A DNA stretch of 48,078 nucleotides from Pseudochelatococcus lubricantis (lineage in GTDB: Bacteria; Pseudomonadota; Alphaproteobacteria; Rhizobiales; Beijerinckiaceae): assembly GCF_011762225.1 (NCBI RefSeq), contig NZ_JAASQI010000014.1, positions 1 to 48,078 on the forward strand. The letters run 5' to 3'. The notes beneath the pieces were generated by a model. The model searched no databases. It was not told the DNA's origin and saw only the letters and a program-made list of their open reading frames with translations. The position numbers and the translations under genes were made by a program. Shown here one piece after another: positions 42,890 to 48,078 of the stretch. The stretch's first letter is position 1. Every line of letters starts with the position of its first letter.

Positions 42890-43594
42890 CTAATCGTCGA
42901 CGACGTTTGGGGAAAATCCTACAGTGAGAATGTTCACAACCTCACCTGGCCCCACACTAGTTCTGGCGTGCACGACGCTGTCGGCCCAGAACACGATGAG
43001 TTCTCCCGGCTCTAGTTGCAAAGTCTCCCGCGGTGCGTCGACCGGGTACAGTTGCAGCGACGACAGGGGACGGTCCACGAAGTCATGCCGCAACATGAAT
43101 AATGCATTGACAGAAAAAATCCCCGTATCGATATGTGGACAGATGTTCTGTCCAGGTTCGTCGTAATAGATGTAGCTGGCGGTACCCGTCGCAGCAACTG
43201 ATCCGGCTACACCTTCCACTAGCGAGAGAAGATCTGTCGAGCTTGCGAGCTCATTTGCGAGGATGCCACCACAACCCAGAAAGTGCTCATCGTGACGAAG
43301 CGCACTCTGACGTTCTCTTGTGGCTTCTTCCCTTAAACTATTCAACATCGCGTGATCGAGAAACGATGGCCGTCCTCGCCAAGCGATTCCGTTCTTGGGC
43401 ACTCGATCCCGATGAGGCTGTAGGCGCGCAAGACAACTGGCAACTGTCTTGTATGCCTCAAACCGGGCGGAATCGACCTCCTCGGCATCGCTCGGAATAA
43501 GCTGCCCCGCAGCCATTCCTAGCAGCAGCTTCAAATTGTCTCGCTCGGGCTCATTGAGTGACTCGGAGAGTTGTAAAATGCGTGAAGAAAGCAT
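42890..43594 (-). CDS. 2OG-Fe(II) oxygenase-like protein with leader-like N-terminus
   Basis: 234 aa from ATG 43594 (the longer frame adds 25 unsupported residues). Iron site: His154 and Asp156 in NICPHIDTGIF and His209 in DSVVHARTS, Arg211 next to it; the VNALFMLRHDFVDRPLSSL and EPGELIVFWAD strands fit a jelly-roll dioxygenase. The N-terminal 35 residues (ILQLSESLNEPERDNLKLLL, then GMAAGQ) resemble residues 19-45 of the 90-aa peptide encoded just upstream (LKAMQESLNDDEKRVFSDII, then RSAAKH). Substrate unknown; the shared segment suggests a common recognition helix pair. Confidence 0.75.
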   Translation of the reverse strand: MLSSRILQLSESLNEPERDNLKLLLGMAAGQLIPSDAEEVDSARFEAYKTVASCLARLQPHRDRVPKNGIAWRGRPSFLDHAMLNSLREEATRERQSALRHDEHFLGCGGILANELASSTDLLSLVEGVAGSVAATGTASYIYYDEPGQNICPHIDTGIFSVNALFMLRHDFVDRPLSSLQLYPVDAPRETLQLEPGELIVFWADSVVHARTSVGPGEVVNILTVGFSPNVVDD

Positions 43595-43631
43595 AGCTAC
43601 AATCTCACTGCTTAGAAATAAATAGTGGTTA

Positions 43632-43904
43632 TTATTCCGAAGAAAGATCAAGAGACTTCGGAAGGCCAATTAAATGCTCTCTCACAGCGTCAGTCGCGTG
43701 GACCGACATGGGTTTCATATAACGTATTTTTTCCAATGCTCCCTCTCCTGCTGCCTTTATTACTTCGCTATGTTTTGCAGCCGAACGAATAATGTCGGAA
43801 AATACTCGCTTTTCATCGTCATTCAGCGACTCTTGCATTGCCTTAAGCTTCTCTATGAGCGTGGGCAGGGCGGCTTCTAACTCACCAGATGAATTCTGAG
43901 CCAT
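43632..43904 (-). CDS. 90-aa peptide, candidate RiPP precursor
   Basis: First gene of the cargo operon, with a near-perfect ribosome site (GGGAGGATCACA before ATG 43904), as expected for an abundant small product. Residues 8-45 look like a helical, acidic leader (ALPTLIEKLKAMQESLNDDE, then KRVFSDIIRSAAKH). Residues 46-90 are less structured, with AAGEGALEKIRYMKPMSVHA, then TDAVREHLIGLPKSLDLSSE, containing Ser, Thr, Lys and His. There are no cysteines. It might be a modification substrate or a small helical partner protein. Followed after 37 nt by the oxygenase gene. The stretch 43905-44130 contains no further gene. Confidence 0.68.
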   Translation of the reverse strand: MAQNSSGELEAALPTLIEKLKAMQESLNDDEKRVFSDIIRSAAKHSEVIKAAGEGALEKIRYMKPMSVHATDAVREHLIGLPKSLDLSSE

Positions 43905-44130
43905 TGTGATCCTCCCTTTGTTGCGGCTGAAGTAATCTTCCCGCAATGTGCGGCTGTAGTCAATGACGCCGCCAGCGTTGACGAGAAACATGATCCTCGC
44001 GGGAGCGCTCCTCAGACGCCGTCGTCAGGCCCTACCAAGTCGACGTGGCTGACGCCGAGCACCTCCTGCCAACCGATCGCCATCGGGGCCGCAATGGTGC
44101 GAGCTCGGGAACGGAAAACGCAGACTTACA

Positions 44131-44576
44131 ATGGCGACCATCGACACCTCCAAGAAGACCGGCTCGAACGAATTCACCAGTGACATCGTCATCCTCAGAG
44201 CCCAGGCTAAGGGCGCGCGCATCGTCCCCGACCTGCGCGCCACCGGCGAGAACGCCCCCAGCCGCTGGATATTGGTAGACTGCGCCGATTATGCGGAGCG
44301 ATACAACAACAAAAGCCCCGAAAAATCGGAGCTGCTAGCAAAAGACTCCGCATAACCCCGCGCTACGCATAATCGACGTTATGCGGTGCACCGCATAACA
44401 CTGAGATCGGCGCCGCCTGGTCCAAGCGCTCCAGCGAGGGCCGCGACTACCTCGGGCTCAAGCTCGACGATCCGTCGTTCACCGGCCCCATCTTCGCCAA
44501 CCTCTTCGACGACGAGGACGGTGAGAGCTACAGCCTGATCTGGTCCCGTCCCAACGGTCGGCGAAACGGCGACTGA
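44131..44576 (+). pseudogene. DUF736 gene interrupted by a palindromic insert
   Basis: Codons from ATG 44131 give the DUF736 N-terminus (MATIDTSKKTGSNEFTSDIV, then AQAKGARIVPDLRATGENAP). At about 44264 the frame leaves the family and closes at 44355. From 44403 the rest of DUF736 resumes in a clean frame ([20 protein letters not shown], then [14 protein letters not shown] and [16 protein letters not shown], stop 44574-44576). About 138 bp of inserted, repeat-rich DNA separates the halves, and around ten codons are missing. With the fragment at 40130 this ICE has two broken DUF736 copies and no intact one in the window. Confidence 0.85.
44289..44399. repeat. Nested TTATGCGG inverted repeats inside DUF736
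   Basis: A 22-bp perfect palindrome (44378-44399; half-site GTTATGCGGTG) lies at the right. Outside it TTATGCGGAG (44289-44298) pairs with CTCCGCATAA (44346-44355), and another CGCATAA copy sits at 44366-44372. Several copies of one half-site in alternating orientation look like core sites of a tyrosine-recombinase-type mobile element or a MITE; no recombinase gene is attached. Confidence 0.7.
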
Positions 44577-44590
44577 GCCAGCACCCACAA

Positions 44591-44618
44591 TGCTCCGCCC
44601 GTGCCGCCGGGCGGAGCA
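44591..44618 (+). terminator. Hairpin after DUF736
   Basis: TGCTCCGCCC pairs perfectly with GGGCGGAGCA (10 bp) around GTGCCGCC, 15 nt after the DUF736 stop. No T-run follows, so termination strength is uncertain; it may serve both converging genes. Confidence 0.6.
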
Positions 44619-44640
44619 TCGCCGTCAGCCGGACTTCTTC

Positions 44641-44817
44641 TCAGTCAGGTTGCGCATGGCGCCGGAAGAGCGTCTCGCAGGTTTCTTCCGCGATCTCGAT
44701 GATCTCCTTAATGAGGTCATCCTCGCCCGCGGTGCTGCCCGCAGCGGCTCGGCCAACGCGCGCTGGTGCACGGGCAGCCGAATCAGTCTTACAGTCAATT
44801 CGTGATCTTCCTGCCAA
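44641..44817 (-). CDS. Small acidic-tailed protein, tentative
   Basis: 58 aa if started at TTG 44817. The C-terminal part AGEDDLIKEIIEIAEETCET, then LFRRHAQPD reads as a natural amphipathic helix, unlike the alternative frames. The N-terminal half is Arg/Ala-rich and could be shorter in reality. No family. Convergent with DUF736; the call rests only on composition. Confidence 0.35.
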   Translation of the reverse strand: MAGRSRIDCKTDSAARAPARVGRAAAGSTAGEDDLIKEIIEIAEETCETLFRRHAQPD

Positions 44818-44909
44818 TGAACATCATTTCGGCTGGCATTACGCGGCAAGAGCAACTATTATAGCCGTAGTTCTGGCATTCGCAGGCGTCCCGGTGGGAG
44901 GTGGTCGAT

Positions 44910-45155
44910 ATGATCACCGCTCGCCAATCGCGGGCCGCGCGCGCGTTGCTTGGCTGGACCCAGGAGACGCTTGCCGAGAAGGCCCGGGTATCGCTGACCG
45001 CCCTGAAACGCCTCGAGTCCGAAAACGATCTCGTGGTGTACGAGACGACGCGTCACCAGGTGCGCAAGGCCTTCGAGAATAACGGCGTCGTTTTTCTGAA
45101 CTCCGAGCAGGGTATCGGCGTTCTTGTGGTGCATGACAGAGCCAACGACCGTTGA
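44910..45155 (+). CDS. XRE-family HTH regulator
   Basis: 81 aa from ATG 44910 (GTG 44901 is an alternative). HTH: QSRAARALLGWTQETLAEKA, then RVSLTALKRLESEND; the C-terminal beta part (YETTRHQVRKAFENNGVVFL) is typical of short ICE XRE proteins. It lies 134 nt upstream of the QseM-like DUF2285 gene with a palindrome at 45187 between. In ICEMlSymR7A a small HTH protein, QseC, controls qseM; there the genes are divergent, here tandem, so the parallel is only suggestive. Confidence 0.85.
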   Translation: MITARQSRAARALLGWTQETLAEKARVSLTALKRLESENDLVVYETTRHQVRKAFENNGVVFLNSEQGIGVLVVHDRANDR

Positions 45156-45186
45156 TCGACGTCGGCGCATTGTTGCTTTCTGATCG

Positions 45187-45199
45187 GGATGTCACATCC
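45187..45199. promoter_or_regulatory. Palindrome between XRE and DUF2285 genes
   Basis: GGATGT-C-ACATCC is a perfect 13-bp dyad, 32 nt after the XRE stop and 91 nt before the DUF2285 start. A candidate operator for the XRE protein. Confidence 0.4.
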
Positions 45200-45289
45200 T
45201 GAACAACGAGTCGGCAAGACTCCGCAAGACATGGACCGTGTTTGGAGTTAGAAGAAAGTTACCGTTGCTGGGGGGTAGCGTTGACCACC

Positions 45290-45547
45290 ATGACCTTTCT
45301 GGATGAGCCGCCGGAGAGTGAGACGCTCACGGCCTATGACCGCACGCATATGAAGCTCTATCTGCGCTTGTTGGACGCGGCGACGGACGGGGCGGATTGG
45401 CGCGAGGCGGTCTCCATACTCTTTGGCCTGGACCCCGAACGCGAGCCGGAGCGCGCACGCCGCGTCCACGACAGCCATCTCGCCCGGGCGCGCTGGATGA
45501 CCACACACGGCTATCGCCTGCTCGTCCAGGAGGGCAAACGTCACTAA
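45290..45547 (+). CDS. DUF2285-only protein, QseM-like antiactivator
   Basis: 85 aa from ATG 45290 (TTG 45281 also possible). It is a single DUF2285 domain: LTAYDRTHMKLYLRLLDAAT, then DWREAVSILFGLDPEREPER and HLARARWMTTHGYRLLVQEG. It aligns with the C-terminal domain of the FseA-like protein encoded next. In ICEMlSymR7A, QseM is a small DUF2285 protein that binds and blocks both TraR and FseA. Size, domain and neighbourhood fit a QseM homologue. No TraR or TraI is visible in this window. A short GTTGCC/GGCAAC hairpin lies after the stop. Confidence 0.75.
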   Translation: MTFLDEPPESETLTAYDRTHMKLYLRLLDAATDGADWREAVSILFGLDPEREPERARRVHDSHLARARWMTTHGYRLLVQEGKRH

Positions 45548-45781
45548 CGCCGTGTTGCCTTAACGGCAACGCCCGTTGCCTGATCGGGGACTTCCTCTCA
45601 CCCTGCCGAATCGCAATCCTAGAGCACGGCGAAAGGCTGTCGGCGCTTTTCGCTGCGCAGAAGCCCCGTTCGGGCATGATCATGCGCAACCCGACGGACT
45701 GAGTGGATCGGCTATCGAGCAGACAGCCATTTCGCCCGGGCCTGCTCCAACTGCGTGACGTAAACGGCTGGAGGAATTGCC

Positions 45782-46556
45782 ATGCTGCCTGACACATCCG
45801 GTTGGCGATCGTCGCCGAACTACGACTACATCGATCATCTGTCGTCTCCCGATGTCGGCTGGGAATGGTTGCGGCGAAATGAGGATTACCAGCACGACTA
45901 CGTCGGGTTCGACCGGACGACAATTCCGGTGGATATGCTGATCCGGCGCGTGAGCCAACAGTGGGGTCTCTGCTTTCCCTGTCGATCCGCATCTTCCCGC
46001 CAACGAGACGGAGGTTTTCTGGCTCCCTGAAGAGGACACGGGTTCCGTTGTTCTTGCTCCGGCCCCTCGCGTCCCTCTCCTCGATACCATCCCGGCATCG
46101 GCGTTCGCCGATCTTCCGGTCCGCGCTGCCGCGGATGGGCTTCACCATCTGCATGATCTCGGCAACGGTCAGCGCCTTCATGTCGTGCTGCCGCCGGGCG
46201 TGAGTACCGATCAGCCCCTTGTTGCCGCCGTCTCTCTCGGGCACGAAGGCCTCGATCGCGTCGAAGCCGTCACACGGCTCCTCGCCTCCCTGCATGGCCG
46301 CAAGGTTCCTCCCGATACGCGCCTCACCCGGCAGCAACGGGCGCGCGCCCGTCGCATGCTGCAGGCAATCGACGGCCATCGAGCAGGGGCGACGCAGCAG
46401 GAGATCGCGGAGGTGATCTTCCGGACGGGAAAGCTCACCCGCGATGAATGGCAGGCTGCCTCGGCGCGTCATGCCGTCATGGACCTCCTCACGAATGGCC
46501 GGCGCCTGATCGCCGGCGGCTATCGCAAACTGCTTCGTCATCGCCGACGACCATAG
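45782..46556 (+). CDS. fseA: FseA-like excision activator encoded across a +1 frameshift
   Basis: Two frames encode one protein. Frame 0 from ATG 45782 gives a DUF6499-type domain (GWRSSPNYDYIDHLSSPDVG, then WEWLRRNEDYQHDYVGFDRT) and ends alone at 46030. At 45974-45977 the sequence is TTT-C. A +1 slip of tRNA-Phe from UUU to UUC continues as PVDPHLPANETEVFWLPEED, then the DUF2285 domain (LTRQQRARARRMLQAIDGHR; EWQAASARHAVMDLLTNGRR) to the stop at 46556. The fusion is 257 aa (45782-45976 joined to 45978-46556). This is exactly the mechanism shown for Msi172/Msi171, giving FseA in ICEMlSymR7A, so I annotate an intact recoded gene, not a pseudogene. FseA activates the excisionase gene rdfS; an RdfS-like gene follows. 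Confidence 0.8.
45971..45980 (+). other. Programmed +1 ribosomal frameshift site
   Basis: TGC TTT CCC T in frame 0. tRNA-Phe on UUU can re-pair one base downstream on UUC, after which CCT GTC GAT CCG restores the DUF2285 frame. The UUU-C context equals that established for FseA. Confidence 0.72.
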
Positions 46557-46697
46557 CCTGCCGCCTGGCGATCGCGGTTGTGGAATTTTGGCTTCCCCCA
46601 AATTCCCACTGCAACTCACCGGCTCCGCTTCGCCAATGTCACCTTCGTCGGCCGCTGGACCCCAGCGGCGTCAACAAACCCGACGAAGGCCACAGCC

Positions 46698-46979
46698 ATG
46701 CAACCCAATCTCGCCGTTATCCCGCCGCGCTTCCTGCGCACCAAGGACGCCGCGGAATTCCTGAGCCTCTCCGCCCGCACCCTCGAAAAGCACCGCACCT
46801 ACGGCACGGGTCCAACCTTTCACAAACTGGGCGGACGCGTCGTCTACGCGATCGACGAACTGGAGGCATGGGCGGCCCGCGGCGCCGTCACCTCGACCTC
46901 GGATCCCCGCGGCGCCGTGCTGCCGGCCAAGCGCCACCCGATCGCCTTTCCCGCCCGCGCGAGCCGTCATGCCCGATAA
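46698..46979 (+). CDS. RdfS/AlpA-like excisionase
   Basis: 93 aa. HTH_17 domain: RFLRTKDAAEFLSLSARTLE, then KHRTYGTGPTFHKLGGRVVY and AIDELEAWAARG, ending in a basic tail (KRHPIAFPARASRHAR). This is the build of recombination directionality factors such as RdfS. It lies 141 nt downstream of the FseA-like gene, the expected target of such an activator, and overlaps repA by 11 nt, tying excision to replication. Start ATG 46698. Confidence 0.8.
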   Translation: MQPNLAVIPPRFLRTKDAAEFLSLSARTLEKHRTYGTGPTFHKLGGRVVYAIDELEAWAARGAVTSTSDPRGAVLPAKRHPIAFPARASRHAR

Positions 46980-48078
46980 CCGGCGCAGGTTCTCCGACCC
47001 CGGGCGGCAAGGCCCGGGGTCGGAGCGCGCCCGCCTCGATCCGTTCAGGGCGCTTTCGACCGATGCGGCTCCGCGTGACGTGCAGGATCTGATGACCTAC
47101 CCCTTCTTCTCCCTGTCCAAATCCCATCGCACCACGCCGATCGACTTCCGCGCCGGCCCGGTGTCGATCCGGGTCGAGGCCGTGCCCGATTACGGCATGG
47201 CCACCATCTGGGACGCCGATATCCTGATCTGGGCCGCGAGCCAGCTCGTCGAGGCCCGCGACGCCGGCATCCCCACCTCGCGGTTGATGGCGGCGACGCC
47301 CTACGAAATCCTCAGGTTCATCGGCCGCGGCACTTCCGTCAGGGATTACCAGCGCCTCAAGGCGGCCCTCGACCGGCTGCAGTCGACAACGGTGTCCACC
47401 TCGATCCGCCAGCCGGCCGAGGGACGGCGGCACCGGTTCTCCTGGATCAACGAATGGAAGGAACGCACGGGCCGCGGCGGCAGGCCGAACGGGGTGGAAA
47501 TGGTCATCCCGGACTGGCTCTATCAGGCGGTCATCGAGGATGCGCTCGTCCTGACCATAAACCGGGCCTATTTCGGTCTCACCGGTGGCCTCGACCGCTG
47601 GCTCTACCGGCTGGTGCGCAAGCATGCCGGGCGTCAGCCCGCGGGTTGGCGCTTCGATCTCGATCACCTGCACCAGAAGTCCGGCAGTCTGTCGCCGCAC
47701 AAGCGTTTCGCTTTCGAACTGCGCGACATCGTGCGGCGCCAGCCGCTGCCTGGCTACACGCTGGCTCTGGATACGGAGAGGGGCGGTCAGGCGCATCTGA
47801 CTTTTCAACAGGCGCCCTGTGGACAACCTGTGAATTCCTTCGTGCTATCAGGAACCGGACACTCGTGCCATCAGGAACCAAAACAGGGCTTAAGTCGATA
47901 TAGCGACAACGAAAATCGCCCCCTTAACTTAGACTCTAACAGAATATATAACTCTATTGAGGATATTCAGGATGTGAACAACATCTGTCGGGGTGCCAGG
48001 TTTCGCGAACCGGGGCGAGGTTTCATGAACTCGCTCCAGGAAACGCGAACCGGATTCACGGACCGGGAGCCGGATCAT
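46969..48078 (+). CDS. repA: RepA-type replication initiator, 3' end outside the window
   Basis: 370 codons are open to the window edge. The family core begins DLMTYPFFSLSKSHRTTPID. It continues with VEAVPDYGMATIWDADILIW, TPYEILRFIGRGTSVRDYQR, then FSWINEWKERTGRGGRPNGV and YFGLTGGLDRWLYRLVRKHA, a two-winged-helix initiator typical of alphaproteobacterial ICEs and plasmids. It would bind iterons and start replication of the excised circle. The part beyond ~285 residues is low in conservation, AT-richer, and contains repeats at the DNA level (47840-47879 and 47997-48053). Starts inside the excisionase gene. Confidence 0.9.
   Translation, partial: MPDNRRRFSDPGRQGPGSERARLDPFRALSTDAAPRDVQDLMTYPFFSLSKSHRTTPIDFRAGPVSIRVEAVPDYGMATIWDADILIWAASQLVEARDAGIPTSRLMAATPYEILRFIGRGTSVRDYQRLKAALDRLQSTTVSTSIRQPAEGRRHRFSWINEWKERTGRGGRPNGVEMVIPDWLYQAVIEDALVLTINRAYFGLTGGLDRWLYRLVRKHAGRQPAGWRFDLDHLHQKSGSLSPHKRFAFELRDIVRRQPLPGYTLALDTERGGQAHLTFQQAPCGQPVNSFVLSGTGHSCHQEPKQGLSRYSDNENRPLNLDSNRIYNSIEDIQDVNNICRGARFREPGRGFMNSLQETRTGFTDREPDH
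47840..47879 (+). repeat. Two 17-bp direct repeats inside repA
   Basis: TCGTGCTATCAGGAACC and TCGTGCCATCAGGAACC, one mismatch, spaced 23 bp (about two helical turns). Iteron-like and positioned where the RepA protein conservation ends. Confidence 0.72.
47997..48053 (+). repeat. Three 20-bp-period direct repeats inside repA
   Basis: CAGGTTTCGCGAACCGG, GAGGTTTCATGAACTCG and CAGGAAACGCGAACCGG start at 47997, 48017 and 48037, exactly 20 bp apart. Candidate iterons of the ICE origin; the array may continue beyond the window. Confidence 0.68.

Noticed and set aside
45782-46556. Calling the DUF6499/DUF2285 gene a frameshifted pseudogene
   Set aside because: The frame change falls exactly at UUU-C, the slip site known for FseA, and both halves are otherwise undamaged. 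Programmed recoding explains it better, although a sequencing error cannot be excluded.

Overview
The window is GC-rich alphaproteobacterial DNA, most likely from a rhizobial or sphingomonad-like host. The clues are a MucR/Ros-type regulator, an Ada/AlkB/COG3826-type repair neighbourhood, and integrative-element genes of the Mesorhizobium ICEMlSymR7A kind. It is almost entirely accessory DNA: at least one serine-recombinase element, a decayed prophage, an IS3-family copy, an alkylation-repair island, and the first 20 kb of an integrative and conjugative element (ICE).

Region by region. (a) 1-2.0 kb: an intact tRNA-fMet whose 3' half, and the tRNA's terminator, also form the 3' end of a large serine recombinase gene on the opposite strand. 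(b) 2.5-4.3 kb: a MarR regulator and a stand-alone FabF-type ketosynthase with a dyad between them. (c) 4.5-8.2 kb: the C-terminal stub of a phage terminase and the N-terminal stub of a phage portal protein, both on the plus strand. Between them, on the minus strand, lies a compact two-gene operon of unknown function (308-aa class protein plus a 666-aa TPR protein). (d) 8.7-12.7 kb: a very GC-rich AttEFGH-like ABC exporter (ATPase, FtsX-type permease, AttH/CrtC-like lipocalin). (e) 12.9-16.1 kb: a DUF433/PIN toxin-antitoxin pair, a PLD-family gene truncated by an IS3 element, and the IS itself with a broken orfB. (f) 16.2-27.6 kb: an alkylation-damage island (AlkA, DUF72, a Cys4 protein, AlkB, a PEP-mutase-like protein, a dehalogenase-like hydrolase, Ada, a 2OG-Fe(II) oxygenase, GST, two further O6-alkylguanine methyltransferases, a DMT transporter, peptide deformylase). 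Several of its promoters share an Ada-box-like operator.

(g) 27.79 kb to the right edge: an ICE. The 3' fragment of a second tRNA-Met on the minus strand fits an attR, with the ICE to its right. The ICE carries two AlpA-type small HTH proteins, MucR, broken radC and vapBC remnants, an ArdB/KlcA antirestriction protein, a large Cys-rich protein, an M20/M28-type peptidase, a ParB-family protein, a Toprim protein, a DUF2493 protein, VapBC, DUF736 genes, an XRE regulator, a QseM-like DUF2285 protein, an FseA-like protein encoded in two frames across a UUU-C slip site, an RdfS-like excisionase and a RepA replication initiator with iteron-like repeats inside the gene (cut by the window end).

The most novel-looking item is an AT-richer minus-strand cargo block (40.36-43.90 kb) lodged between a truncated and an interrupted DUF736 gene. 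It encodes a 90-aa peptide, a 2OG-Fe(II)-like oxygenase whose N-terminus resembles that peptide, a NodU/CmcH-family carbamoyltransferase with a C-terminal extension that reads like a PqqD/RRE peptide-binding domain, and a GNAT acetyltransferase. Together these look like a candidate peptide-modification (RiPP-like) system. A second candidate is the unknown TPR operon embedded in the prophage remnant.
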